Shown one piece after another: positions 21,242-31,858 of a DNA stretch of 64,000 nucleotides. A program made the position numbers and the translations under genes. The DNA comes from Sambucus nigra (Eukaryota; Streptophyta; Magnoliopsida; Dipsacales; Adoxaceae), in the NCBI GenBank assembly GCA_949130495.1, contig OX422207.1, forward strand, positions 785,902,384-785,966,383. The letters run 5' to 3'. Positions within the stretch are counted from its first letter, which is position 1, and each line of letters starts with the position of its first letter. The notes beneath the pieces were generated by a model. The model did not search any database. It was not told where the DNA came from and saw only the letters and a program-made list of their open reading frames with translations.

Positions 21242-21667
21242 CAAGGTTCTAAAAAACGCGGGGCGTGATCGAGGCGTGGAGGCCAAGCCTTAAGCCTTAG
21301 AAGCCTTGGCGGGCCTTGGCGTAAAAAGGCGTGAAAAGGCGTTTAGGTCTTTTTAATATATTTTAATATTTTTTTAACCATGACAAGACTATTAAAATAT
21401 TAAAATTGTACATATCATAAAAATATGTCTAAATATTTGCAAATAAAAATACTATTTGATTATTTTGGATGAGATAATGGTCCGATTTGCAAAAAGATCT
21501 TTAAAAGGAGATATTGTTTCACTAAAGCATTGTTGTTTTTAGAGAAAAAGTACGCCTTAAGGGTTTTACCAAGCATAAGGCGTCAAAATCTTAAGGCGGG
21601 GCGTTTCTCCCAAGCCTCAAGCCTAGGCGTGCCTAGGCGGAGCCTAGGCGGGTTTTTTAGAACAGTG
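21242..21667. mobile_element. 426-bp MITE with TTCTAAAAAAC inverted ends
   Basis: The left end reads CAAGGTTCTAAAAAACGCGG, and the right end reverse-complements to CACTGTTCTAAAAAACCCGC. The element is absent from LTR2. Both sides show ATATATAT, compatible with an 8-bp duplication of hAT-type elements, but the target is a TA microsatellite so this is not decisive. The interior is rich in AAGGCG and GCCTAGGC words. It is non-coding and non-autonomous. Confidence 0.7.
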
Positions 21668-21910
21668 ATATATATATATATATATGCCGAATATGTATGA
21701 GTAATATCCTAAGGTACGAATAGGATAATATAAGAATACTAACTAGAGTGATAAGTTATTAATCGGAATTATTATGGGATTAAAATAAGTTGAGTGAATA
21801 CTTATGGGATTAAAATAAGTTGTGTGTGTTCTTATTAATTTATACGAACTGATATATATTCGGGATTATAGGCTAATTCCATGAGAGATAGGCATGGATA
21901 TCCGGATAAG

Positions 21911-21911
<1 letters not shown>

Positions 21912-21988
<77 letters not shown>
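21912..21988. repeat. (TA)n(TG)n compound microsatellite
   Basis: About 19 AT units followed directly by about 20 TG units. LTR2 has a shorter TA run at the matching place and then jumps to sequence matching 32012 here. This microsatellite is therefore a breakpoint between the LTR copies. Confidence 0.95.
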
Positions 21989-21990
<2 letters not shown>

Positions 21991-22368
21991 GCATGCACCT
22001 CTAGTGCTATCATGGAAAGTTGTGCGATGTGGGTGAGGCCCTAGCTTGAGGAGAAGTAGCGTATAGTCCCTAGGTCATAGTCATCCATTATTTATATTGT
22101 GTGATTTTATTCTGGGTGACAAGTCTTAGGTATGATTCGTTCTTACTTTCAAGTGAGGAGCTATGACCACTTCCCATTCGTTGTGATTTGTTTTTTTACC
22201 AAATCGGTGTGACAGTACAATCGCTAGTACCCAGGATGATATGTGAGTAATTCCCTGAAAGATAATAGCATTGAGATACTGCGTCCATTGAGTTATAGCT
22301 CTAAGGAATGGCTATTATACTAATATAGTGTGTAATATATAAAGTATGGATATACATGATATGCACAG
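21989..22368 (+). other. LTR1-specific segment, no gene
   Basis: About 380 bp without counterpart in LTR2. Phrases such as GTGCTATCATGG and GTGGGTGAGGCCC weakly parallel the LTR of element A near 6750, so I favour native LTR sequence lost from LTR2. No frames or element ends were found. Confidence 0.4.
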
Positions 22369-22404
<36 letters not shown>

Positions 22405-22407
<3 letters not shown>

Positions 22408-22792
22408 GCAGGCTCCTATGCACACTAAGTTTGCACATTACCTTTTAAAAGTGTGCAAACTTAGTGCTGGCGCACACCAATTTTTTTATATGATATTATA
22501 ACATTTCAACGGACTCACATAAAAAAAATTAGCTCAAAAAAACTTTTTTTGCTATTTTTAAAAAATCGGTCAAACTTTCGCAGTTTTTGAAGGGCTTAAA
22601 AGCTGCGAAAGTTTGACCGATTTTTTAAAAATAGCAAAAAAAGTTTTTTTGAGCTAATTTTTTTTATGTGAGTCCGTTGAAATGTTATAATATCACACAA
22701 AAAAAATCAACTCAAAAATATTTTTTTTACTATATATAAAAGGTAATGTGCAAACTTAGTGTGCAAACTTAGTGTGCACAGGAGCCTGCCTC
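22405..22792. mobile_element. Foldback MITE 1 in a TA/GA microsatellite
   Basis: This 388-bp near-palindrome starts GAGGCAGGCTCCTATGCACA, and its right end reverse-complements to GAGGCAGGCTCCTGTGCACA. The two arms pair nearly through to the centre near 22595 (CGGTCAAACTTTCGCAG and its complement). The right arm has a short tandem duplication of GTGCAAACTTAGT. (TA)n(GA)n flanks it on the left and (TA)n on the right. No coding capacity. The habit of sitting in TA microsatellites recalls the Micron MITEs of rice. Confidence 0.85.
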
Positions 22793-22813
22793 TATATATA
22801 TATATATATATAT

Positions 22814-22842
<29 letters not shown>

Positions 22843-22848
<6 letters not shown>

Positions 22849-23252
22849 GGCTCACCTACAACATGCACTATACATCACACCGTACATCACACCTAATTCT
22901 AGGCGCTAGAAAACTTTTTTTTTTGAAATTTTATATTTTTCCCTTGAAATTAACCTTCCAATCAACCCATATGCAAAAAATTAGGTGAAAATACATTTTG
23001 TAGCTATTTTTAAAAAATCCACAAAAAACTAGTGGCGCAGACCCTTAAAAATAAGGTATTTTAAGCAGTTTTTTGTGGATTTTCTAAAAATAGCTACAAA
23101 ATGTATTTTGACCTAATTTTTTGCATATGGGTTGATTGGAAGGTTAATTTCATGGGAAAATATAAAATTTGAAAAAAAAAAGTTTTTTAGGGCTTAGAAT
23201 TAGGTGTGATGCATGAGTGATGTATAGAGCATGATGTAGGTGAGCCTCCCTC
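22843..23252. mobile_element. Foldback MITE 2 in a TA/GA microsatellite
   Basis: This 410-bp near-palindrome starts GAGGAAGGCTCACCTACA and ends TGTAGGTGAGCCTCCCTC. The arms pair through most of their length (AAATCCACAAAAAACT on one side, AGTTTTTTGTGGATTT on the other) around a centre near 23045. It is flanked by (GA)n on the left and (CT)n(TA)n on the right. Its interior differs from MITE 1, but length, fold and the GAGG-AGGCTC start are alike. Confidence 0.85.
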
Positions 23253-23272
23253 TCTCTCTATATATATATATA

Positions 23273-23302
23273 CTAGCAGAATGCCCATGCGTGAAGGCAC
23301 GG
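23273..23302 (-). other. Helitron 3' terminus (hairpin plus CTAG)
   Basis: On the minus strand a CCGTGC / GCATGG stem (one G-T pair, 6-nt loop) is followed by 8 nt and CTAG, with T as the next host base. It stands directly against a TA run. Confidence 0.7.
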
Positions 23303-25199
23303 AGAAAATTTTCCAAAGTATTGAATGTGTAAACAATTTAAATCGTATATTTTTTTTTACAACACAAATGTGTAAACAATTTTGAAAATATGGAAAAAGT
23401 TCCCTTTATTTATAGGACTATAAACACCGTGTTTAAAAAATTAAATAAATACTCCTAACAACAAAAAAAACTAATAGTTCGTTTTGGCCTTGTATAATCA
23501 ACATCATAACCATCAAATACTAATTTACATCATAAAGTTTTGTTTACAACACGTGTAAGTTTAGAAATTTTTGACAAAATTTCATTTGTTTATAGGATTA
23601 TCCACCCTGTTTAAGAAATAAAAAACACTCCAACAACAATATTCAAACCCAATAACATACACATAAAAGAGGGCATTATATTCAACATTTACTTTTTAAA
23701 GTCATAAATATACATTACAATTGAACTCAAATAAAATAAATTTTCACAATCCATCTATGTGATTGTGTCCATATCAACAATAATTTTGTTATACAGAATT
23801 TACTCGAGACCAAATAGACAATAGGACAACTTAAAAGAAGTTGTACACAAAGAAATATTACTTTTAGTTCTCAAACATAGAAAATTGCATATCGAGCTCA
23901 ATTAAGGCGACCTCTTAATAATCACCAATTAATCCAATTTCATCCGGCGTGTAAACCTGAAACTTCAATAAAATAAAAAAACTTAATAGTGAAATGGAGT
24001 AATTATAAACTTTAACTTGTTTGATTCATTTGGTAATAATACAGTAGTCAGTATATAATGAAATTTAAATGATCAATACAATTAAATTACATCATTTTGT
24101 CATATTCAAATTACTCTACTTGTAATTGAAACAAAACAAAAGTGTCATTTTCTTGTCCCTAAATGTTGTTAAGCTTATATTCTATAAAATTGGGCTTATT
24201 GAAGACTTGATGAGAAATGACAATGCGCAACTATCCACTAAACCGACCCTTGCTGCATGCGTGTTGACAAACAGTAAAATCTTTCCCTTTCCCAACTGGA
24301 CCATACCTTTCTGCCCCTCATCCCATACCAATTCCATTCTTCATGAGAAAGCTGCCTCTTTGAAATTCGAATTATTTGAATTTTTTTGAGAAACCCCAGA
24401 ACTATTTTTATCTCATTTAACTCTCTTTCCCAACAGAAATAGACCTTTCTACAACTTCACTCATCCCATAACATGCCTATTCTTGTGAGAAAGCTACGCA
24501 TATACAACTATGTTTAAATCAATCCATCGAACATTATAAGATTTTGCAAGGAAACCCTGTGAATTATTTTTATGCAAGAAACACCATCGAATTATGCAAT
24601 ATATCACAATGACCCCTTATATGTCGTTAGAAACATCACTAAAGTGCCAAAGTACAAATATACCAATCAACTTTTTAAATTTTATTTGCAAAAAGGCCCT
24701 TTGAAGTATACACTTTATTACAAAACCCCCTTATTCTTATGTGAAATCTACTTATATATAACTCAAGTGCAAATATAGCTTTAAACTTGTAGTTCTTTAC
24801 GAAATAAAGCCCCCTCGCCCCCGCGCGCTTTTTAAATGAAGTGTGACAATTATATTATATACAATTAGAGAGGTGAACTTTTTTGTAATCTGACCAGATT
24901 TTATGCAAACAGGAATAATCCCAACCAGATCAAATTATGGTCATTTAGCATTTAGTCATCTTTATCACTTTCAGTCCAATTTTTGACGAATTATCACTTT
25001 GGGTAAAATTTTCACTCGTTCCAATAATTTTTTACACGTTTGTGACTTATTTCTAATACTTGGATAAAAGTGTCGCAAAAGAGAAAATGGTACCCAAGTA
25101 ATAATACATTTAACTTTAGCACCTAAAGTGATATATATACATTGTAATAAAACAGGAGACTAAAAGGCCAAATGAGCCACTGAATTAAAACTCTTAAAG
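23303..25199. other. Helitron interior, no gene seen
   Basis: AT-rich sequence with no frame I recognise. Repeated phrases such as TGTGTAAACAATTT near 23327 and 23371 suggest local duplication. A short C/G island (CCCCCTCGCCCCCGCGCG, near 24812) stands out. It could be captured introns or UTRs. Confidence 0.4.
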
Positions 25200-25674
25200 T
25201 ACAGGGGAAGGCAAAGCACACCAGTATGAGGATTCATTTTTTGATCACGAAGAACTCCATCAATGGAAATTTCCATGTCAAATTTTAACAACCCGTCCCC
25301 GCAATCTATTCCCATCAAACAGGCAAAGGTTCCTCCATAAGTTTTCTTCCTGCATAAACTCTGGCTGAATCATCTTAAAACTCAGGGAATTTTAAGTTCT
25401 CTTCATCTTCTTCAGATGGCACGGTAGCAGGAACTTCAGGCAAATCTTGAAGGGTAGTCTGAGATTCCATATTTTCAAATTCTGCCAAAATTTCCTCTTC
25501 ATCTTCTGCCGATAGCTTCTCCCCCAAGATTTCATTAATTTCATCTTGATAAGCTTTCGCTTCAGCAGTATCATCCATCGAATTTTGAACATCTTCCAAG
25601 TTGATCTCATTGTGTATTTCTTTGATTGCATTGTTACCTACCTTCAAACTCTCAAACACAACCTTTTGCTTGCT
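25200..25674 (-). pseudogene. VPS20: Captured C-terminal part and 3' UTR of a VPS20 (CHMP6) gene
   Basis: The minus-strand frame has SKQKVVFESLKVGNNAIKEI, then LEDVQNSMDDTAEAKAYQDE, INEILGEKLSAEDEEEILAE and FENMESQ. These are the middle and C-terminal helices of the ESCRT-III subunit VPS20, a Snf7-family protein that nucleates the membrane-remodelling filament on endosomes. A TAA at 25375-25377 stops it, but in-frame codons beyond it still read RKLMEEPLPV and a stop at 25315, matching the KKVLEEPLPA-like end of plant VPS20. So it is a true C-terminus with one nonsense mutation. The first 90-100 residues are missing; the segment just before is a partial duplicate (FKSLKAVFD). No intron is visible in the homologous part. 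Confidence 0.82.
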
Positions 25675-26784
25675 GTCAAACACAGCCTTCAAACTCTTAA
25701 ACACTCTTAACTGCTCTGCTTGGCTACTGTTTCGATATATACATGGAGCCTACTTTTTAAAGTCTGACCTCTTCTATATACTCCCATATCCACCGCATCA
25801 TCATCTTGCTGGTTGGTTCGCTCTTAGTGACATCTCTCGTTGCACTTTTTTCCCGGAATCTTTACTGCCACTTCTGTATTCTCTATTGGTTCCTTTTTCA
25901 GATGTTAAACAGTTTCACAGCCAACTTTATGATCTAGAAGTGCCTAATACGAATAGACCAACTTCCCATTCATTTAACTCACTAAATCCCTGCACCCCCA
26001 ATCCCGGTCCACGTTTAATTGACAAACTTCAATTACTATAGAAGCTATTCCCCAGTTTTTCTGGGATACAGAGTTATTGTTTATCAACTCTGGAAACGGC
26101 ATCCACGTAAACAACACCAAACTTATTCCCCAGTCTCAAAGCACTAATATCATGGGCCTAATGTTAGTATTCAAGACAAAGAAAACTAAAAATAATAAAA
26201 GAGGCCATTAGACAAAATCAAAACTGCCAATATGAAATAAAATTCTTATACGCAAATCATCAAGTAAAAAAGGCAAAAAATAAACAGTACTTCCTAGAAA
26301 CTGGTGCAGAAGAGCCACGGCACCAAACTGAAACAATGCAGGCCATATTTTCCTATGTTGACAATGAATTTAGAAAAAAACCAAGGCTGTAAAACAAATC
26401 AAGGATGCAAAACAACAACAACAAAATATCAAAGAAAAAACTTTAGTAGGTGCTCAATGTAATATTTTTGCAATAAGTAAAACGAATAATTATTGTACTC
26501 AACATGATTTTTTTCTATGTAATGAGATTAATGGCTTATGTTACCGCACATAACTAAACCAAATATTACTACAACGGGGGAACAATGCGAGAAAAGACTT
26601 AGACTTTTATTTTAGAAACCTAGGTATGAAAACAATGCAAATATTAGTTGACTTCAACAAAAGCAGCCGACATGTTGTTCTTTTAAGCAGACTATTCGAA
26701 CAGCTAAGATACACACACACTCATTTTTCTCGAATTACATTGTGGAGGCAATCAATAAATCATTGATCCCAATAAGGAAGTTAC
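25675..26784. other. Helitron interior between VPS20 and SAE1 fragments
   Basis: A plus-strand frame of 146 codons (25601-26041) overlaps the VPS20 fragment antisense and matches nothing I know. On the minus strand the part next to the SAE1 donor site (26400-26784) would be intron sequence of the captured SAE1 piece. No other exon was recognised. Confidence 0.4.
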
Positions 26785-26873
26785 CTTTGTTGGGCATCAA
26801 CACCCCAAAACCTAATTTGGCAGTCATAGAGCTCAGTTTCCTGCTCTGTTATCTCCTCGCCATTAATTCCCAT
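26785..26873 (-). pseudogene. SAE1: Captured first exon of a SUMO-activating enzyme subunit 1 gene
   Basis: The minus strand reads ATG at 26873 and then MGINGEEITEQETELYDCQI followed by RFWGVDAQQ. It closely follows the start of plant SAE1 (MDGEELTEQETALYDRQIRV-like), the smaller half of the E1 enzyme that activates SUMO. The match breaks exactly at AAAG/GTAAC, a good splice donor after 89 nt, so this looks like genomic exon 1 with its donor site and some intron. No second exon (the nucleotide-binding part) follows. It cannot make a working SAE1. The sequence to its right may hold the captured promoter or 5' UTR. Confidence 0.8.
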
Positions 26874-29800
26874 ATATGTGGCAATGATCGAACACGATTA
26901 TATAAAAAATTAAATATAAATATAAAAAATAAATTAGAAGACACACCAATCATTCACATGGTAATAGAGATGTCAAATATAAATCCAATATCCAAATCCA
27001 AATTAATAAAATCAATTTCTTTGTACTTTGTTTTCTACATAAATGAGCTAAAATAGTCGCATGTTAAAATGAAATAACAATATAACATTGGCGGGAATAG
27101 AACCCAACTACCTCTGCAAAAAAACCCAGAGCCCACCACTACTATTTTTTGTCCAATATCAAAATTACAAATGGAAATTTCTTGAGAGTCAAAATAATAG
27201 TGTACTCTAGCTGATATGTTTTTTCGAACTCGAATAAAATGACAGTAGCTCATAGATGATATGTTTAACAGTAGCTCATAGCTAATATGTTTAACAGTGT
27301 ACTATATCTGATATGCATATCTTTGAATCCCAGAAATTATATATCAACACTAAATACTAACACCTTGGAAATTTAAAATCAACACCTTACAAAAAACTAA
27401 AACGACAAACATAGATGTACCATCAAATATTTCCCCAACTTTCAAATTTGGGCTATAGATTATGTATGTTCAAAAACGAGAACATCACTTGTCCTGTAGA
27501 TTAAAAAAATATTAGATGAATATCAAAGATCAAATAAACCTAAGATGAACACCATATCTAAACATTGTATGACATGAAATGCCCAATTGAAACCAACCTA
27601 TTTTTCTTGAGACGATCAATGATCAATTTGAAAGTAAAAAAAAGTTCCCTCATTGTGGAAATTTAATCTTTCCAAATTGGAAATAAAAATACAACTACAC
27701 ATGCATTACACATGTACCAATACATCATGTAATATGTTTAAGTCATTATGTTAATGCAATAGAAAATCAAAAGTCAACAACCAAATATGTTATAACATCA
27801 TTTAATTATATACCAAAATTCAGCTTTTTCAAATAAAGTAAATGAATGAAGTGGAACATACACCAATCCGTGTCGCACTTATGATTTATTGAATATTTAA
27901 GTTGAATTTATATACATGTTCTTAACCATCCAAATATATATAAAGTCATATTACCCGAAATATGTAATTTTCATGTAAGAATGTCAACACAGTTCTAGCA
28001 TCCTCAAAACAAAGACTGATGTATGTTCGGCTCTGCATTTACTATTTAAAGTCAAGAGAAGAGAAAAAATTATATTAAGAAAATGTATGAAATCATAAAA
28101 AACAAACGGAGATAATATAGTTCAAGACTAATTGTTGCTAAGAATTGACTGTTAGCATGTAAAGACAAATACCACCCACATACTAATTCCAAGAATCAGA
28201 TTGTAAATATAATTTCTAACTTCATTTCCATAATTTTCAGAACGTATGAAAGTGAAATAAACTCGATTCAGTTGTAGTATACGCCCTATACTTCAAAAGT
28301 CCAACGAAAAGAACTCGATTCAGTTGGAGACTTCAAGAGTCCAAACAGGTACTCCTGTACCACAAATAACACAATCTATCCTACCAAATACACGACACAT
28401 GGTGTCAGACTTACTTTTTTAAACACACTGATAAATTTGTTGTGGTATAACACATTAATGGCTATGTGTTTAAGATTGAGCCGTTAGTTCCCGATAAACT
28501 TTGCGGTTTACCCAATATCAGTTATTGCAAGCAAAAAGAAAGTCATTTTATTAATATCCACAAAAAACCCCAAAATACAACACACAAAATCCAAACAAAT
28601 CCCTAAAGAACCATAGAAAGATAAAAAAAAACAGAGAGAAAGAGATGGGTAAAGAGAGAACAAAGACCTGAGAAAGTTTCAGAGAGAGAGAGAGACAGAG
28701 TGTGGGTATGCATATTAACTGCAAAAGAAAAATAAACAATAAAATAATACCTGCAAAACAAAAAATAACATAATATTGACATCAACTTAGATATCTTGAA
28801 CACTTATAATCCAAACTGAAAACAAATGTAAGAGACCAACTTACTTTTCAAATCATTAAGCTAAAAAAATTGCACTCCACACCCCTCCCTCTTCCCAGGA
28901 AACCAAAGGTCCTAAATTCCCCAACTTTTTTTCATTAAACCCTTCAGTTTGTTTGATCTCCATCAAATGAATAAACCCATGACAAAGAAATAGACTACAT
29001 ATTAATTAAATCAAACAAATAAATCAAACCTCAAATTCATAAAATTTGGCCAACATCCACAGTGACGATAAAAAAATCAATACAACGTCTACATGAAATT
29101 AATACAACGTTTACATGAAATCAATACAATGTCTAAAGAAGCTACAACAATGACCAATATAGATAAAAATCAATATAGCGTCTACATGAAATTAATGATC
29201 ATAAATTTAAGAAATTGCCCAATGTTATTTTTTCAATAACATACCGAACAATTTCAATTAAGAAGATTACAGAACCAAAGAACAAACAACAAACAGTAAA
29301 AGAATAGGAAAAAAAGGAAAGAAGAAAACATGAACTCTGAAAACCTTTATAGTAGTTCATGAACTTAAAGAACAACAAATACCAACCGGTGGAAAAGGTC
29401 GCAAAATAGTGAAAGGGAGCAGGAGAGAGAGAGAGGGCCTTCAAGACTAAAAACCATTGGCAAGAATAAGAAATTAAACACCATAGTTACCAAATGAGAG
29501 AGAAATAGAGAATACATCGTCCTTATTATGTGGGTTTTGTCACATTTGCAGTGGTTTAGATTAAAGGTTTTAGAGAGTTGTTGTTCTAGGGTTTATGGTG
29601 GGTTTCGGCACATGGAGTAGGTTGTTGTTGGAGCGGGATAACCACAGTTGATTTCAACCACCATGGGCAAAATTTGGGACATTAATGGAGAAGGGAAACA
29701 TGTTATTGTTCTTGAGTTTTTAGGGCTCAAAAGGGATTTGGGTTTCCTCAAGAAGTTTGGTAACTTCTAAGAACGCTATGCATCGATAAGTGGGGACAGT

Positions 29801-29944
29801 GAAAAGATATTTAGGGTGGAGTGTTGTAATGAGTTTGGTGAGATTTGAGAGATTGATAGACATCTCTGTCGGGTGGTGTCATAGAGGTAGATGTGTGAAT
29901 TTTCAAATTAAAGTAAAAATGTGTTGGTAGGCTTTTTATCCAAA
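26874..29944. other. Helitron interior upstream of the SAE1 fragment, no gene
   Basis: AT-rich, with GA and CT patches near 28630-28700 and 29420. Minus-strand frames here (for example 28551-28739 and 29199-29444) are hydrophobic low-complexity readings of T-rich DNA and not credible genes. A near-tandem phrase TCAATACAACGTCTACATGAAATT recurs with changes near 29078, 29100 and 29170. Some of this could be captured promoter DNA. Confidence 0.4.
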
Positions 29945-29956
29945 GACAATGCTACT

Positions 29957-29970
29957 CGTGCGATGCACGG
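29957..29970. other. Second Helitron-like hairpin (CGTGCGATGCACG)
   Basis: CGTGC-GAT-GCACG is a perfect short hairpin of the type seen at Helitron 3' ends and resembles the one at 23285. No CTRR tetranucleotide stands at the right distance on either strand. It may be a decayed end of another element. Confidence 0.4.
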
Positions 29971-30589
29971 ACATTATATATATAGTTAACGTGCACTCGA
30001 AATGCATGTGCTGACACTTTTTAATATTTACTCTCTAAAAAATCAATTGTTAACAAATATAAAATATGTAAATATAAGAAAAAAGCAATACAATGAAGGT
30101 AGTAGTATCCGAATGTACAATTCAAATAAAAAGTATTAAATAGGTTGTTACATAAAAAAATTCTAATCACTTCAACGCATGTGAACGGGGTAAAAATACT
30201 TGAATACACTTTTTCCATAACATCAATGTAAATATATAGTGGTTGGAAAAAACAATTACTCACTTCCCAAACCTTTAAGAATTTTTTTAGTGAAAGTAAG
30301 CCATAGCAGTGTGATTTGATGTAGTTATCATACGAAATCCTTCAAAGCTTTCATAACCCTGTAAACAAAACAAATATTATGAAATAAGAAACAAAAATAG
30401 AAACATAAAAACTAAACATACAAATTATAAAATATTGTGAAATATAAATGCAAAAAGTCGAAGACAGCCTAAAACATTGAAAAAGTAAATTAAACAAAAC
30501 TTAAGAGGTGAAAGCTATACCAATTTAAATACAGAGAAAAAATGAATGCACTTGAGAAGGCTTTGGAGAGAGTAAGTTTCACAGTAGAA

Positions 30590-30880
30590 GCAAATTAACT
30601 ATTCCCAAAAAGATGATCTGCAGATTCTGTATTTGGACTTGAGCAACTTCCACGTTTTCAAGGGCCTCTCACCCCTAGTCTTTATATAGCTTCATCAACT
30701 GGGAGGCAATCTTTTAGAAGCCTTAATAGAAAGAAAGAGTTTTTGATAGGGATATTTTTATGCCAAATGAACTTTTTTGTCCACGAAGAAATATTATGTG
30801 GGGGTTCATTCTGCAGTAGTGGGGCGGTTGAGAGAGAAAGTCGGGGATGATGAGTATCAAGGGAGAAGTAATCTACCAAG
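30590..30880 (-). pseudogene. zf-RVT domain fragment fused to the BAHD fragment
   Basis: The minus strand reads WTKKFIWHKNIPIKNSFF, LLRLLKDCLPVDEAI, then after a stop a stretch like LGVRGP.KRGSCSSPNTESADHLF. This is the zf-RVT domain found downstream of the reverse transcriptase of plant LINE-type elements and related genes (relatives: WHKSIPKKISFFMWRLL, then C-CC and DHLF). One TAA and a lost cysteine break it. It abuts the truncated BAHD frame on the same strand. The junction could have arisen in the Helitron or earlier. Confidence 0.65.
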
Positions 30881-31664
30881 TTAGAAACGTGTGTGGGATG
30901 AGATCATGAGAGAGAACGTCGTCGGCGGCGGCGTATGTTGGGATGCTTTGTATTACATTACCGAAGTAGTGAGGCTCGAGTTTTGGCTCCAGCCTATGAC
31001 GGCAATTTACAGCCATCCGAAACGTCGCGGTTTTGGTGGAAGGCATTTCTCTAGCGCGTGTAACTGCTCGCGAGAGAAGAGCGCATAGAGATTGAAAAGA
31101 TGAAATCTCCACCGTTGGATTTTGAATCTCCGTTTCGGATTTTAAAACTGTTTTTCTCAGCCAGTATTCAATAATCCCCGTTTTTAAATAATCGTTACTC
31201 TGCTTCCCCATTAATTCTGCGGCGTTTATGTCTCCGTTACCGTAACCCAAATTCCGGCCGTTTGTTTTCGCTTTCAGCTTCAAAATCGACTCTCTGGTGA
31301 AACTAAATAATCTCTCCTTCAACGGCTCGTCAACGGAAAACGAAACCTTAGGTCCGCCGTCAGGTATCCTCAACACCGCCATCGAAATAAGCGCCGACTC
31401 CCGGTTGAAATTGGGAACCTTGGAAACCTTCTTCGCACCCCTACACATATCAGCAAACGTGTTGAAGAAATTCCAGAGCGACGTTCCGTCAACGACGGCG
31501 TGATTAACGGAGCACCCAATAAAAAGTCCGTCAGCAAGCTCCGTGACCTGGACAGCCAAAATTGGCCTAAAATGACCATCGTAGCTTACAACCCCATCAA
31601 AAGTGAAAAACTCTTTAACTATATCAGGAACACGTGTGTGGGGTTGAGAAAAGAGAAGCTTCAA
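30873..31664 (-). pseudogene. Captured middle part of a BAHD acyltransferase gene
   Basis: A 263-codon open frame on the minus strand has the core of plant HXXXD (BAHD) acyltransferases, which transfer acyl groups from acyl-CoA to secondary metabolites. It has HAVVDG at 55-60 with the catalytic His, flanked by LAVQVTELADGLFIGCSVN and TSLWNFFNTFADMCRG. Then come EISSFQSLCALLSRAVTRAR and FRMAVNCRHRLEPKL. Wording is closest to the family annotated as uncharacterised acetyltransferase At3g50280-like. About 100 N-terminal residues and the C-terminal third with the DFGWG motif are missing. The frame leaves homology after DVLSHDL and ends. The intact core suggests a recent capture. Confidence 0.85.
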
Positions 31665-31858
31665 ACTAAAATTTGTAACTATATGGCAGTTAGTGGGAGA
31701 TATAGCAGGAAAGTGGATCGAATTTCTCGGAGATATAGCAGGAATACTCTCTCTCCTAATGAGAGCTCTTGAAGCAATATGAGGCGTTCTCCATGATGAT
31801 GTGGCACGTCAAAATCAAGCCTCTCAAAACTAATGAACTTTTATATAGAGAGAAAAGA

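Larger units (their letters stand above)
23273..31858 (-). mobile_element. Probable Helitron carrying captured gene fragments
   Basis: Read on the minus strand, the right-hand limit starts TCTTTTCTCTCTATATAAA (preceded by A) and soon has GACGTGCCAC, typical of plant Helitron 5' ends. The left-hand limit ends with a hairpin (23285-23302, CCGTGC / GCATGG), 8 nt, and CTAG followed by T. TC at one end, hairpin plus CTRR at the other and insertion between A and T are the Helitron hallmarks. No Rep/helicase gene is inside, so it would be non-autonomous. It carries parts of SAE1, VPS20, a BAHD acyltransferase and a zf-RVT domain, all on the minus strand. The pairing of the two ends is inferred; a second hairpin at 29957-29970 allows two adjacent elements instead. 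Confidence 0.6.

Noticed and set aside
25601..26041. 146-codon plus-strand frame as a captured gene
   Set aside because: Its first part is antisense to the VPS20 fragment; the rest resembles nothing I know. I considered an Abraxas-like match and found it too weak.
28551..28803. Leu/Phe-rich minus-strand frames as small membrane proteins
   Set aside because: T-rich low-complexity DNA inside the Helitron; could be 5' UTR but not a supported gene.
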